Origin: JBHENC01 sp046262295
GTDB taxonomy: Bacteria > Acidobacteriota > Blastocatellia > Pyrinomonadales > Pyrinomonadaceae
Direction of reading: 5' to 3'
DNA length: 64,000 bases
Assembly (NCBI GenBank): GCA_046262295.1
Contig: JBHENC010000001.1
Location: forward strand, 62,001-126,000
A model generated the notes under the pieces. That model searched no databases and had not been told where the DNA came from. It was given only the letters and a program-made list of their open reading frames with translations. How positions within the stretch are numbered: the stretch's first letter is position 1; the number at the start of each line of letters is the position of its first letter. A program made the position numbers and the translations under genes. Below, piece after piece: positions 32,513 to 42,269 of the stretch.

Positions 32513-34090
32513 TCAAGTCCAGTACGTGCGATCAAGCGAGCGATAGCCGACGGCTTCGGCGACGTGCGCGGCTCGCACATCATCCTCGCCCTCTATGTCC
32601 GCGATTGTCCGGCTGACCTTCAGTATCCGGTCATATGCTCTGGCTGACAAGCCCAGACGCGCCATCGCGCGCTCCAGCATCTGTTCGCCTTCCGCGTCAA
32701 TACGGCAATGGCGGCGAATCAAACGCGGCGACATCGAAGCGTTCGCAAAGATGCCTTCGTCTTTGAAACGCTCACGCTGTCTCTCTCTGGCTTTCATCAC
32801 GCGCTCTCGAATAGTAGCAGAACTTTCGGAATTAAAAGAAGCCTCGCCGCCCGTCAATTCTTTGAAGCGCACGGCGGGCACGTCAATGTGTATGTCTATG
32901 CGGTCAAGCAAAGGGCCGGAGATGCGCCCGACGTAACGCTGGATTTGCAAAGGCGTGCAGCGGCACTCGCGCCCCGGATCGTTCCAGAAACCGCACGGGC
33001 ACGGGTTCATCGCCGCCGCGAGCATAAAGGATGCGGGAAACGTCAGCGACATTGCGGCGCGGCTGATCGTCACCTTTTGATCTTCGAGAGGCTGGCGCAA
33101 GACTTCAAGCACGCTGCGGTCAAACTCCGGCAACTCATCCAGAAACAGCACGCCGTGATGCGCGAGCGAGACTTCGCCGGGACGCGGTGTTGCGCCACCG
33201 CCGATTAATCCGGCATCGCTGATCGTGTGATGCGGCGAACGAAACGGACGCCCGCGCACAAGCCCCGTGCGTCCTGTTAATCCCGCCACCGAATGTATCT
33301 TCGTCAATTCCAGCGCGGCCTCGAATTCGAGCGGCGGCAGGATGGTCGGCAATCTTTTAGCGATCATCGTTTTGCCGGAACCCGGTGGCCCGATGAGTAG
33401 AATATTGTGCGAACCGGCGCTCGCTATTTCGAGCGCGCGTTTGGCCGAAAGCTGCCCGCGCACTTCGCTAAAATCAACGCCGTAGTGATCGGGCACGGCG
33501 AGCAACTCCGCCGGATCAACCTGAAGCGGCGCGGGACGCGGCGAAGCATTCGGATTGCGAAGCGCGGCGACAAGCTCGACGGCTCCGCGCAAATCCGCTA
33601 CCGGATACACGTCAACGCCCGCCACGACCGCCGCCTCTACCGCATTCTCTTCCGGCATCAGCAGCGTCTTTATCTTCGCCTCGCGCGCCCGCATCGCAAT
33701 TGGCAGCGCGCCCTTCACGGGACGCACGCGGCCATCCAGCGAAAGCTCGCCGACGATCAGCATATCCGTCAAATTTTCGGCATCAGGCAGATCGCCGTTC
33801 GCGCCCAAAATGCCGAGCGCAATCGGCAGATCGAAGCTCGCGCCTTCTTTGCGCACATCAGCCGGAGCTAAATTGATAGTTGTTTTATTGAACGGGAAAA
33901 AGAAACCGCAGTTGGTGATGGCCGCGCGGATGCGTTCGCGCGATTCACGAACGGCGGCGTCGGGCAAGCCGACAATCACGACGGAGGCTTGCGAGTCGGA
34001 TTCACCGCGCGCGGGCGACAGATCAACCTCGATATCAACGAGGTCTGCATCAATACCGTAAACGGCGGCGGATTGCGTGCGAAAGAGCAT
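32513..34090 (-). CDS. YifB/ComM-family Mg-chelatase-like AAA+ ATPase
   Basis: A 525-residue protein of the YifB/ComM group. The N-terminal ChlI/Lon-S5-like domain (residues 10-180) reads VDIEVDLSPARGESDSQ, then VVIVGLPDAAVRESRER and ASFDLPIALGIL. The AAA+ module has Walker A IGPPGSGKTMIAK (233-245) and Walker B HHGVLFLDELPEFDR. The C-terminal Mg-chelatase extension includes FMLAAAMNPCPCGFW and LLDRIDIHIDVPAV. In naturally competent bacteria ComM is a branch-migration helicase acting in recombination of imported DNA; whether that holds here is unknown. AGGAG 9 bases before the ATG supports the start. Confidence 0.93.
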   Translation of the reverse strand: MLFRTQSAAVYGIDADLVDIEVDLSPARGESDSQASVVIVGLPDAAVRESRERIRAAITNCGFFFPFNKTTINLAPADVRKEGASFDLPIALGILGANGDLPDAENLTDMLIVGELSLDGRVRPVKGALPIAMRAREAKIKTLLMPEENAVEAAVVAGVDVYPVADLRGAVELVAALRNPNASPRPAPLQVDPAELLAVPDHYGVDFSEVRGQLSAKRALEIASAGSHNILLIGPPGSGKTMIAKRLPTILPPLEFEAALELTKIHSVAGLTGRTGLVRGRPFRSPHHTISDAGLIGGGATPRPGEVSLAHHGVLFLDELPEFDRSVLEVLRQPLEDQKVTISRAAMSLTFPASFMLAAAMNPCPCGFWNDPGRECRCTPLQIQRYVGRISGPLLDRIDIHIDVPAVRFKELTGGEASFNSESSATIRERVMKARERQRERFKDEGIFANASMSPRLIRRHCRIDAEGEQMLERAMARLGLSARAYDRILKVSRTIADIEGEDDVRAAHVAEAVGYRSLDRTYWT

Positions 34091-34175
34091 GGTGGAACGC
34101 TCCTGATAAGTTTGAGGTCACAGCACGGAGGTTTGTGCCGCAAAGTTAAAGATTCAAATTTCAACTGAAAAGGAA

Positions 34176-34211
34176 AAGCGCGCCTTCAACTTGTTTAGTG
34201 AAAGCGCGCTT
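34176..34211 (-). terminator. Intrinsic terminator after the MltD-like gene
   Basis: AAGCGCGC (34176-34183) and GCGCGCTT (34204-34211) form an 8-bp stem. On the minus strand the tail is TTTTCCTTTT. It lies about 75 bases past the transglycosylase stop. Confidence 0.72.
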
Positions 34212-34283
34212 GCGTATCTCTCTACATTTATGGCTTATAACCTTCGCGCTATGCGTTTGAAAACAGCAGAGAGCTTTTTCGAT

Positions 34284-36065
34284 TTACCGGCGACGGCGGC
34301 GCGGTGCGGCGGGCACGGGCGCGGCTTCTGCACCGGCGGCGGAGGGCACTCTGACTTGCTGTCCGGCCTGCAACTCCGTATCGGCCGCGATGCCGTTCAA
34401 GCGCGCGACTTCATCCGCCGAAGCGTTGAAGCGTGCGGCAAGCTTGGAAATCGTATCGCCGCCCATCGCACGAACCGAGATCAAGCTGCGCGTCGCGGTG
34501 GGCGCGGATTGCGACGCAGGTCTGGCACGCACCAGCGCGACGTTGCGCACGTAGTTATTCGGCACGACGAGTTTGCCGGAAGCCTTGATGTCAACGCCGC
34601 CGTTCATCATCCGAAGCTCCGCGAGGTTCGTTCCCGTGCGCGCGGCAAACGCCGGTAAATCTTCGCCGGGTGCGACGGAAACGATGCGCGCCGTTTCGCG
34701 TGCATTGCCGGGAATGCGTTTGAGAAGCGCCGCGAACTGCTTGGCGCGACCGGCAGGCACGCGCACGATGTAGCTTTCGCCGCGCGGCGTCAGATCACGG
34801 CGCAGCTCTGGATTAAGGCTGCGCAAATAATCAACGCTCGTGTCGCAGGCATCCGCGATCAACTGCAAACTCGTTGAAGTCGGCACGGACACACGGTCGT
34901 AAGCCATCGAAGCTTCCGGGCGAATGTTACGGAAGCCGTACTTCTCTGGGTTCTTTGCGATCAGAATAGTCGCCAGAATATTCGGCACGTAGTTGCGCGT
35001 TTCCTGCGCGATGTACGGATAGATGCTCCAGAAGTTGGCGGAACCGGCGCGCGAAATAGCGCGGTCAACATTGCCTTCGCCGGTGTTGTAGGCAGCCATC
35101 GCAAGTTCCCAGTTGCCGCCGTAGCGACTGGCAAGCCACTTCAGGTAGCGCGCGGAGGCGCGTGTGGACTGCTCGAAGCTGTTGCGCTCGTCAATCCAAG
35201 CGGTCTGGCGCAAACCGAAGCGTGCTCCCGTGCTCGGAATAAACTGCCAGAGACCGGAGGCCGCCGCAGACGAGTAAGCAGTCGGACGCCATGCGCTTTC
35301 CACCTGACCGAGCCACGTAACATCTTCGGGCACGCCTTCCTGCCTGAAAATCTCGCGCACCTTCGACATATACCGACCGGAACGGCGCAAGCCCGTTTCC
35401 ATCGTCGAGCGTCCGCGTCCCTGATAGTAGTTGATAAACTGCTGGATCAGCGGGTTGGTGTTGAACGCAAAGTTAATGCTGTTCTTCGCAACTTCGAGAT
35501 CGGCGGTGTCCTGCGGCGAGACGGTCTGCTCTTCCGCCGTCAATGTTAGTTTGCTCAATTCATCGAGCGGCGACGGCTCAAACTTTTGCTCGCGGAATCC
35601 GGCCTGACGCGGCGCAGGATTCTGCGGACGCACCGTCGCGGTATCGCCGCCCTGAACAATCGGCGCAGTTTGCGCGACGAGCGTTGCGGTGTTGACGACT
35701 TGGCCGGGCAGCGATTGCGGCACTTCCTCGCGGTAAATGCGTTCGACTAATTCTAGGTAAAAGGTTTGGAGACGCTGGCTGGCGCGCACATCCATGCCGG
35801 ATTCGAGTACGGTGTCAACCGCTTTGTCGAATTCATCGCGCGCCTGTTCGAGTTTGCTGTCTTCTAAATTGAGTTTGCCGCGCTTGAAATGGTCTTCGGC
35901 GCGATTGATGACTTCGACGACGCGGCCTTCCGATTTTTCGACTTCCGAAGGAATCGCGCGGGCGCTCGAACCGGCAGGAACTTGTGCGTGTAAAGCGGCT
36001 GTCGGAATGATTAACGCTGCAAGAATCGCAGCGCGTGTAATAAAACGGGGGAAGCTCGTTAACAT
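34284..36065 (-). CDS. mltD: MltD-like membrane-bound lytic transglycosylase with LysM domain
   Basis: A periplasmic peptidoglycan lyase. It has a signal peptide (AAILAALIIPTAALHAQ) and a coiled, charged N-terminal region of about 180 residues. The SLT catalytic domain carries the catalytic Glu in WLGQVESAWRPTAYS, with AAASGLWQFIPSTG and the substrate-groove motif AMAAYNTGEGNVDRAI. A LysM module lies at the C-terminus (GGDTISKLAARFNASADEV ... GQQVRVPS), with a degenerate LysM-like stretch before it (SVAPGEDLPAFAARTGTNL). It cleaves glycan strands to 1,6-anhydromuropeptides during wall remodelling. It is monocistronic, with its own terminator, and upstream AAGGAG lies 12 bases from the ATG. 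Confidence 0.93.
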   Translation of the reverse strand: MLTSFPRFITRAAILAALIIPTAALHAQVPAGSSARAIPSEVEKSEGRVVEVINRAEDHFKRGKLNLEDSKLEQARDEFDKAVDTVLESGMDVRASQRLQTFYLELVERIYREEVPQSLPGQVVNTATLVAQTAPIVQGGDTATVRPQNPAPRQAGFREQKFEPSPLDELSKLTLTAEEQTVSPQDTADLEVAKNSINFAFNTNPLIQQFINYYQGRGRSTMETGLRRSGRYMSKVREIFRQEGVPEDVTWLGQVESAWRPTAYSSAAASGLWQFIPSTGARFGLRQTAWIDERNSFEQSTRASARYLKWLASRYGGNWELAMAAYNTGEGNVDRAISRAGSANFWSIYPYIAQETRNYVPNILATILIAKNPEKYGFRNIRPEASMAYDRVSVPTSTSLQLIADACDTSVDYLRSLNPELRRDLTPRGESYIVRVPAGRAKQFAALLKRIPGNARETARIVSVAPGEDLPAFAARTGTNLAELRMMNGGVDIKASGKLVVPNNYVRNVALVRARPASQSAPTATRSLISVRAMGGDTISKLAARFNASADEVARLNGIAADTELQAGQQVRVPSAAGAEAAPVPAAPRRRRR

Positions 36066-36448
36066 CTTGTCGTCGTTCTCCTTTTTTGAGAAGGTCAGAG
36101 CGAATCCACGACGGCGATATATTCGGGGGAAATCGCACGAGCGGCATCCACAAAATTGCTTTATGAGACTGCTTTGAATCGGCTACGGCGCGGTGGGCGT
36201 CTATCTAAGTGCCAGCGAAGCCACGTCAGCAATCCAAAAGGTTAACACACGCTTTCGCGGGGTGTCAAATATTTATAGTATAAATAAAGGGCGAAACGGT
36301 GAGATTTCCCACTAAAATCGCCCTTCAAGATAGTTCAGATGCACGGCCTGCGCGACGGGTTGCGCCCGTTTCCCAAGGCGGGTACATACGCTAGACCGGC
36401 GGAACTTCCGATGACGGAAACGCTCTTGAAGTTGAAACGCTCTCGAAT
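36066..36448. other. Intergenic region between lon and the MltD-like gene
   Basis: A 383-bp gap on the minus strand. It holds the lon terminator hairpin (36287-36325), an AT-rich tract (36270-36290) and, for the MltD-like gene, a perfect -35 box TTGACA (rc, 36268-36263). The matching -10 at about 17 bases is weak (TTAACC), so the promoter is only suggested. No gene was found. Confidence 0.5.
36287..36325 (-). terminator. Probable intrinsic terminator downstream of lon
   Basis: AAGGGCGA (36287-36294) pairs with TCGCCCTT (36318-36325). On the minus strand it is followed by TTTATTTATA. It lies about 124 bases beyond the lon stop, with a 23-base loop. Confidence 0.6.
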
Positions 36449-38917
36449 TTACAGCGAGCCGCGCCCGGAAGCGGCCTGCGGCAAACGCGGCTGCGGCCTC
36501 GCATCAGACGCGGGCGGCGCGGCAAGTTTGTCCTTCAAGGCTTCGCTAAAGACCTCCCGCACGTGCTCTACAAAAACAAAGCGTATGTTTTTGAAAGGCT
36601 CTTTCGGCACGTCGTCCAAGTCGCGCCGGTTCTGGTGCGGCAGAATGATGGTCGAAACTCTGGCGCGCTTGGCCGCCAGCATCTTCTCTTTAATGCCGCC
36701 GACGGGCAGGACGTTTCCGCGCAGCGTGATTTCGCCGGTCATCGCCACGTCTTTGCGTATCGGGCGCTGCGCGAGGGCGGAAACCATCGCCGTCGCTAAG
36801 GTGATTCCCGCCGATGGGCCGTCTTTCGGAATCGCGCCTTCCGGGATGTGTATGTGCAGATCGTAGTTCTGGAAATCGTCTTCGTTAATCTCAAGCTCTT
36901 TCGCGCGCGATTTGGCGTAGGAATAAGCGGCCTGCGCCGATTCCTTCATCACGTCGCCGAGTTGTCCGGTGAGCACGAGATTTCCCTTGCCCTTCATCTT
37001 GAGAGCTTCGATAAAGAGGACTTCGCCGCCGACCGCCGTCCACGCGAGGCCGGTGGCGACGCCGACTTGATCCTTCTTCAAAACTTCGTCGGGCATAATC
37101 TTCGGCGAACCCAAAAATTCATGCAGATTTTTTAAGGTGACGCGCACCATCGCGCCCGCCGTGCGGCCTTCGGCGATACGACGCGCGACCTTGCGACAGA
37201 TCGTGCCGATTTCGCGTTCGAGTTGGCGCAAGCCCGCTTCCTGCGTGTACTGCTGAATAACGCCCGCGAGCGCCGTCTTGGAGATGGAAACGTCGCGCGC
37301 CGTGACGCCGTTTTCCTCTAGTTGTTTCGGCAGCAGGTGGCGACGCGCTATCTCGCGCTTCTCTTCTTCGGTGTAACCGGCGAGGCGAATTACCTCCATG
37401 CGGTCGCGCAACGCGGGCTGAATCGTGTCCAGAATATTAGCCGTCGTCATAAACATCACGTTCGAGAGATCGAAGGTGATGCCCAGATAATTATCGCGGA
37501 AACTGTTGTTCTGCTCCGGGTCTAAAACTTCGAGCAGCGCCGAAGACGGGTCGCCGCGAAAGTCCGCACCGACTTTGTCTATTTCGTCCAGCATGATGAG
37601 CGGGTTGTTTGTGCCCGCCTGTTGAATGGACTGAATGAGTCTGCCCGGCATCGCGCCGACGTAGGTGCGGCGATGCCCGCGGATCTCCGCTTCATCATGC
37701 ACGCCGCCTAAAGAGAGCCGCACGAACTTACGGTCTAGCGCACGCGCTATCGAACGCCCCAGACTCGTTTTGCCGACTCCCGGCGGGCCGACGAGACACA
37801 AAATCGAGCCTTTTGGTTTCTCTTTCAGTTTGCGGACGGCGAGAGCTTCGATAATGCGCTCTTTCACTTTTTCGAGGCCGTAGTGGTCTTCGTTCAGGAT
37901 GCGTTCGGCCTTCAATAAATCCAGATTATCGTCGGAGGCTTTAGACCAGGGAAGGTCTGTCATGATCTCCATCCAGTTGCGAAGGGTTGCCGTCTCTGCC
38001 GCGTCCGGGTGCATTCGTTCGAGCTTTTTCAGTTGGCGTAGAGCTTCTTCTTCGGCAGGTTTCGGCATCTTCGCGGCGTCAATTTTCTGGCGAAACTGCG
38101 CGATCTCTTCGGCCAGCTCGTTGCCTTCGCCAAGCTCCGACTGAATGGCTTTGAGCTGCTGGCGCAAATAAAACTCGCGCTGCGAACGGTCAATGTCGGC
38201 GCGCGCCTGCGTGTTGATTTCCTGCTGGACGGTTAAGACTTCGATCTCTTTGTTGAGGAGTTCGTTGACGCGCCGCAGCCGTGCCGTCGTGTCTGCGATA
38301 TCGAGCACGGATTGCGCGTCTTCGACTTTCAATTCGAGATTGGAAGCCGATAAATCCGCGAGGCGTCCGGCGTCATCCAGATTAGTGATGATCGCCATCA
38401 CTTCGGGCGAAATATTTTTGCCTAAGTTGGCCGCCTTTTCCATTGATGCGCGGACGTTGCGGACAAGGGCTTCGACTTCGAGCGAGGCGGCGGGCGCAGG
38501 CGTCGCTTCCTGCACGACGGCGAGCCGCGCACGCAGAAAATCGCCGCCCGTTTCAACCGACTCGAGGCGCGCGCGCGCGAGTCCCTGCACGAGAATCCGT
38601 ATGCGTCCGTCGGGCAATTTCAACATACGCATGATAACGGCGACCGTGCCCATTTCGTACAAGTCTTCGCCCGCCGGTTCTTCTTTATCCAAATCCTTCT
38701 GCGACGCGAGCAGAATCATGCGGCTGTCGCCGAGCGCCTCGTCAACGGCGCGTATGGATTTCTCGCGCGAGACAAAGAGCGGCACGATCATAAACGGATA
38801 GATGACGATGTCGCGTAAAGGCAAGACCGGCAACTCGTTCGGAATCTGCAACTGCTGGTCGCTGATTTCCGCCGCGTCCAAATTTTCGACGATCTCTGAA
38901 TTATTAATAATTGGCAT
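36449..38917 (-). CDS. lon: ATP-dependent protease Lon
   Basis: A cytosolic AAA+ serine protease for damaged and regulatory proteins. The N-terminal LON substrate domain begins ELPVLPLRDIVIYPFMIVPL. The ATPase has Walker A CLVGPPGVGKTSLGRS and Walker B NPLIMLDEIDKVG. The protease domain has the Ser-Lys dyad in KDGPSAGITLATAMVSAL (Ser) and VGGIKEKMLAAKRA (Lys). The open frame starts at a TTG (38938), but the ATG at 38917 (MPIINNSEI) gives a normal N-terminus and 822 residues. The C-terminus has an Arg/Pro-rich tail. It follows hsp20 and nrdR on the same strand, making a proteostasis cluster. No heat-shock operator (CIRCE) was seen. Confidence 0.96.
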   Translation of the reverse strand: MPIINNSEIVENLDAAEISDQQLQIPNELPVLPLRDIVIYPFMIVPLFVSREKSIRAVDEALGDSRMILLASQKDLDKEEPAGEDLYEMGTVAVIMRMLKLPDGRIRILVQGLARARLESVETGGDFLRARLAVVQEATPAPAASLEVEALVRNVRASMEKAANLGKNISPEVMAIITNLDDAGRLADLSASNLELKVEDAQSVLDIADTTARLRRVNELLNKEIEVLTVQQEINTQARADIDRSQREFYLRQQLKAIQSELGEGNELAEEIAQFRQKIDAAKMPKPAEEEALRQLKKLERMHPDAAETATLRNWMEIMTDLPWSKASDDNLDLLKAERILNEDHYGLEKVKERIIEALAVRKLKEKPKGSILCLVGPPGVGKTSLGRSIARALDRKFVRLSLGGVHDEAEIRGHRRTYVGAMPGRLIQSIQQAGTNNPLIMLDEIDKVGADFRGDPSSALLEVLDPEQNNSFRDNYLGITFDLSNVMFMTTANILDTIQPALRDRMEVIRLAGYTEEEKREIARRHLLPKQLEENGVTARDVSISKTALAGVIQQYTQEAGLRQLEREIGTICRKVARRIAEGRTAGAMVRVTLKNLHEFLGSPKIMPDEVLKKDQVGVATGLAWTAVGGEVLFIEALKMKGKGNLVLTGQLGDVMKESAQAAYSYAKSRAKELEINEDDFQNYDLHIHIPEGAIPKDGPSAGITLATAMVSALAQRPIRKDVAMTGEITLRGNVLPVGGIKEKMLAAKRARVSTIILPHQNRRDLDDVPKEPFKNIRFVFVEHVREVFSEALKDKLAAPPASDARPQPRLPQAASGRGSL

Positions 38918-39021
38918 AAGATTTTTTTGCAGAAGCAAGAAACCTTGAGACGAAATAAAAGATGATAACCGTTGCGCGTATGTTTCCGGCTGTTACATCA
39001 AAGTAAAAACGATGCCTGCCT

Positions 39022-39561
39022 TTATTCCGGTTCTGTTTTTACATCTTCCGTGTTTCGTATCTCTCTTACGGCAACCTTAAATTCTGCGCCGCGCCGGTCA
39101 CGCGCTTTCGGCAGATGCACAATGAGCACGCCGTTTGACAGTTCGGCGCTTGCGTCGCGCACACTGAGCGTCCAACGCCGAAGCGGTACGACGCGATTGA
39201 ATTTACCGAACGCGCGTTCCGAACATAGATGCTGAATTCCGCCGCCGCGTGGCACGCGCCGTTTCTTTTCGCCGTAAACGCGCAACTGCTCACTCGTCAA
39301 GCCGACCTTGAGGTTTTCCGCGCGCACGCCCGGCACTTCCACGCGCACCGTCACCGCCGTTTCCGATTCGCACAAATCAACCGATGGCGCCCATTCGCCC
39401 GGCGGCGGCGCGGCATCCGCCTCCGTCGCCTCCAACAGCGATGCGTACAGGCGTCCGACTTCATCGCGCAGCCGCTCCAACTCGAGCCGTTCGAGTCCTA
39501 CGGCGTGAACCACTTTAACCATTTCAATCGTGACCTTCCGCGCGCGGAATTCTTTCTTCAC
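39022..39561 (-). CDS. Hsp20/alpha-crystallin small heat-shock protein
   Basis: A small heat-shock chaperone that holds unfolding proteins. The alpha-crystallin domain spans about residues 55-160: EWAPSVDLCESETAVTVRVE, the VPGVRAENLKVGLTSEQLRV strands, and the conserved A-x-x-x-n-G-V-L motif as ASAELSNGVLIVHLPKA. The N-terminal helix is longer and more Glu-rich than usual. The start is a GTG (39561) lying 6 bases after the nrdR stop with no separate ribosome site; an internal ATG at 39522 is an alternative. It is sandwiched between nrdR and lon on the same strand, so a joint stress transcript is likely. Confidence 0.9.
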   Translation of the reverse strand: MKKEFRARKVTIEMVKVVHAVGLERLELERLRDEVGRLYASLLEATEADAAPPPGEWAPSVDLCESETAVTVRVEVPGVRAENLKVGLTSEQLRVYGEKKRRVPRGGGIQHLCSERAFGKFNRVVPLRRWTLSVRDASAELSNGVLIVHLPKARDRRGAEFKVAVREIRNTEDVKTEPE

Positions 39562-39567
39562 AGCTTT

Positions 39568-40050
39568 TCATGCGCGCCGTGCGGCGGCGTTACTCGCACG
39601 TGCGCGCACTAAATGTTTCAGCTCGTGCATGAATTCCGAAACGTCTTCAAACTCAAGATAAACTGACGCGAAACGCACATACGCCACCTTATCAAGCTCT
39701 TTCAAACGCCGCATAATCATCTCGCCGACCTTCGTCGTCGGACGCTCGCGCTCCGGCGATTCCTGCACATACTTTTCAACGGAATTGACGATGCCTTCCA
39801 ACTTTGACGACGGCACGGGGCGTTTTTCGCAGGCGCGCAAAAGTCCGGCCATCACTTTATTGCGGTCAAAGGCTTCGCGCCGCCCGTCTTTTTTGACAAC
39901 CATGTAAGGGATTTCGTCAATCCGCTCGTAAGACGTGAAGCGCCGTTCGCACTTCAGGCATTCGCGGCGGCGGCGAATCGCATCGCCCTCGCGCGACTCG
40001 CGCGAATCCACCACTTTATCTTCAATGAAACCACAGAAAGGACATTTCAT
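39568..40050 (-). CDS. nrdR: Transcriptional repressor NrdR
   Basis: Represses ribonucleotide reductase genes according to the ATP/dATP state. The N-terminal zinc ribbon is complete (CPFCGF ... CLKCERRFTSYE, four cysteines), and the ATP-cone domain follows (VVKKDGRREAFDRNKVMAGL). The family's VDSRESREGDAIRRRRECL linker is also present. At 160 residues it has the family length. No nrd genes or NrdR boxes were found nearby. It is transcribed ahead of hsp20 and lon, which is not its usual partner set (often ribD/nusB), and has no strong Shine-Dalgarno. Confidence 0.97.
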   Translation of the reverse strand: MKCPFCGFIEDKVVDSRESREGDAIRRRRECLKCERRFTSYERIDEIPYMVVKKDGRREAFDRNKVMAGLLRACEKRPVPSSKLEGIVNSVEKYVQESPERERPTTKVGEMIMRRLKELDKVAYVRFASVYLEFEDVSEFMHELKHLVRARASNAAARRA

Positions 40051-40079
40051 AGAGTTTGTCTTTCACTTGGATCAATTGA

Positions 40080-41183
40080 TTACTGTAAAACGCGCGGCTG
40101 CAACTTCTCCGGCGCGCTCTCCGTTAAAACCGTTCTCGTTCCCGTTTCTTCGTTTGCGGCGTGCTTCGCTTCATCGTTTGAAACAAGCTGACGCAGGCGC
40201 GCAATGTTGATGTCGCCGCGCAGGAAATAGTACAGCCCGAAAATGAGCGCGGGCGCGAACACAATCGGATGCAGCACAAGCACAATCGCCGCCGCGTGGT
40301 TTTTGCTGACGCCGAGGATAACCAACCCGGCGGCCGTCGCCCCGTGATATGCGCCCGCCGCGCCGCCCGGCGTCGGCACAAGTGAGCCAACGAGCGCCCA
40401 GCCCAGCATGAAAATCGTTTCGCTGAACCCGAACGGCAAGCCGAACGCACGCAGCACCAACAGATTCGCCAGCACAATCGCAAACCACAACACGCACGTC
40501 CAGCCGATGGTCACAAACAACTCGCGCGCGTTCGTCAATACACCGAGCGCCTGCGCCAACTGTTCCAACACACCGGTTATACCGCGCCCGACGCGCTCCG
40601 GCACAAAACTCCAATGCGCAAATCTTTCGTCGAGCCAATGAATCACACCGGGGGCATAAAATCTGAACAACACGAGACTGGCGAGGCCGAGCGCGCAACC
40701 GGCGAGCAAGAGCAATCCGGCAAAACGCGCGTGCGCAAATTCCGTTGCCTGCTCTGCCGACGGATGAAACGCCAGCAAGTTAGCCGAAAAAAGCAGAACG
40801 ACGGCCACCATGTCGTAAATGCGTTCGACGCCGATAGTCACAAACGACGCGGCAGGGCGCACGCGCGGCTCGCGCAAAGGCAACACGATAGGGCGCACCA
40901 CTTCGCCCGTTCTGCCGAACAGAACCACCGCGCTGAAACCAATCGTCGTTGCGACAAACAACTCGCGCATACTCGCCGGAGCGAGCGGCGCGAGCAACGC
41001 ACGCCAACGTAATGCACGCACCCAATATGTCGCGCAGACGACGAAAATCGCAACTAAAAGCAGCCGCCCGTTCGCCGCTTCGATTGAGCGTTTGACCTCC
41101 GCCCAATCGAGGCCGCGCCCGAACCACCACAAAATCAGCGCGGCGAGCAACGCAAACAAGACGAACCGCAAATGTTTACGCAA
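40080..41183 (-). CDS. Flippase-like integral membrane protein (UPF0104/LPG-synthase TM domain)
   Basis: A polytopic membrane protein of about eight helices from the lysylphosphatidylglycerol synthase TM/UPF0104 family. The N-terminal helix is followed by WAEVKRSIEAANGRLLLVA and YWVRALRWRALL. The signature region FVATTIGFSAVVLFGRTGEVVRPIVL is followed by VTIGVERIYDMVAVVLL, and GSLVPTPGGAAGAYHGA lies in the second half. Members lacking the aminoacyl-transferase domain, as here, are presumed lipid flippases or polyprenol-lipid transporters. Start is TTG (41183) with AGAGG 7 bases upstream. It is the first gene of the nrdR-hsp20-lon strand run. Confidence 0.85.
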   Translation of the reverse strand: MRKHLRFVLFALLAALILWWFGRGLDWAEVKRSIEAANGRLLLVAIFVVCATYWVRALRWRALLAPLAPASMRELFVATTIGFSAVVLFGRTGEVVRPIVLPLREPRVRPAASFVTIGVERIYDMVAVVLLFSANLLAFHPSAEQATEFAHARFAGLLLLAGCALGLASLVLFRFYAPGVIHWLDERFAHWSFVPERVGRGITGVLEQLAQALGVLTNARELFVTIGWTCVLWFAIVLANLLVLRAFGLPFGFSETIFMLGWALVGSLVPTPGGAAGAYHGATAAGLVILGVSKNHAAAIVLVLHPIVFAPALIFGLYYFLRGDINIARLRQLVSNDEAKHAANEETGTRTVLTESAPEKLQPRVLQ

Positions 41184-41491
41184 AAATCAACCTCTCGTTA
41201 TTCATCGGAAATACCGCCGTCGGTAAGCCATTTCGCTTGCAGCCGTCCGGCGCACGACCACAATATATAGTATAGCGATAGCAGGCTACAATAATTCGGA
41301 GCGGCGGCGCAACCCGATACCCGTAAGTCTTTTAGCAAACTCACGGCGCTGTCCGGCGAAAATTCGTGAAATCGCACTCGGAACTTGCGATGGAACTTTC
41401 GCGCGCACGGCATCGTTAATTTTTTCTGACGGAAGTTTTCCACCCTTTGTCGCGCAAGGCAAGGCGCGTTAAGATCGGAGAGATTAAGACG

Positions 41492-42103
41492 GTGGGAGCT
41501 GTAAACATTTTGGCCGAAACAGTAGCGGGCGGTGGAGCGGAGCTTGTGAGGCGTTGTCGCGCGGGCGATGGCACGGCGTGGGAAGAGATCGTCTCGACCT
41601 ATTCGCGGCGCATTTATAATCTGGCTTATCGCTTCACGTCGCGCCCCGATGCCGCAGAGGATTTGACGCAGGAAGTCTTCGTGCGCGTGTATCGTTCGCT
41701 CGCGCAGTATGACGCGAAGCAGGGCGATTTGCAGAATTGGCTGATGCGGCTGGCGCGAAATTTAATCATTGACGATTACCGCCGCCGCCAACGCCAACCG
41801 CAGGACACGCACGCGGACGATCTGGAAGATCATTCGTATCATCTGCGCTCGACGACCAACTCCGTGCAACGCGATATGGAGCGGCGCGAACTCGGCGCGC
41901 AAGTGCAAGCGGGCATTGACAAGCTGCCGCCGGATTTACGCACCTGCGTTATCCTGCGCGACATAGAAGAGTTGAGCTATCAGGAGATCGTTGACTTGTT
42001 ACACATTCCTGAAGGCACTGTGAAATCGCGCATCAATCGCGGGCGCATCGAACTAGCGAAGACGCTGCGCCGCATGAAAGTCGTAGCGATGGGCGATGTC
42101 TAA
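41492..42103 (+). CDS. ECF-subfamily RNA polymerase sigma factor (second module)
   Basis: A group 4 sigma factor. Region 2: WEEIVSTYSRRIYNLAYRF, AEDLTQEVFVRVYRSLAQY and LQNWLMRLARNLIIDDYRRR. Region 4: LPPDLRTCVILRDIEELSYQ and VDLLHIPEGTVKSRINRGR. The open frame extends to a TTG at 41447, but the GTG at 41492 has GGAGAG nine bases upstream and gives 203 residues. It precedes a double zinc-finger anti-sigma factor and two small membrane proteins on the same strand, an independent signalling module distinct from the one at 30601-32238. Confidence 0.94.
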   Translation: MGAVNILAETVAGGGAELVRRCRAGDGTAWEEIVSTYSRRIYNLAYRFTSRPDAAEDLTQEVFVRVYRSLAQYDAKQGDLQNWLMRLARNLIIDDYRRRQRQPQDTHADDLEDHSYHLRSTTNSVQRDMERRELGAQVQAGIDKLPPDLRTCVILRDIEELSYQEIVDLLHIPEGTVKSRINRGRIELAKTLRRMKVVAMGDV

Positions 42104-42269
42104 ACGAAAGTCAAACAATGCATCGCGTGCTATACGGATCGCGTTTGAATTTCTCATTGATGTATTGACGATGTGGGTCTGGTAGATTCTTCAATTGGGG
42201 AACGATCATGCGGCAACGAGTCGCTAACGGTCGTGGAAAGTTCAAGGAGGGGGAGAAACGAGAATTGTG

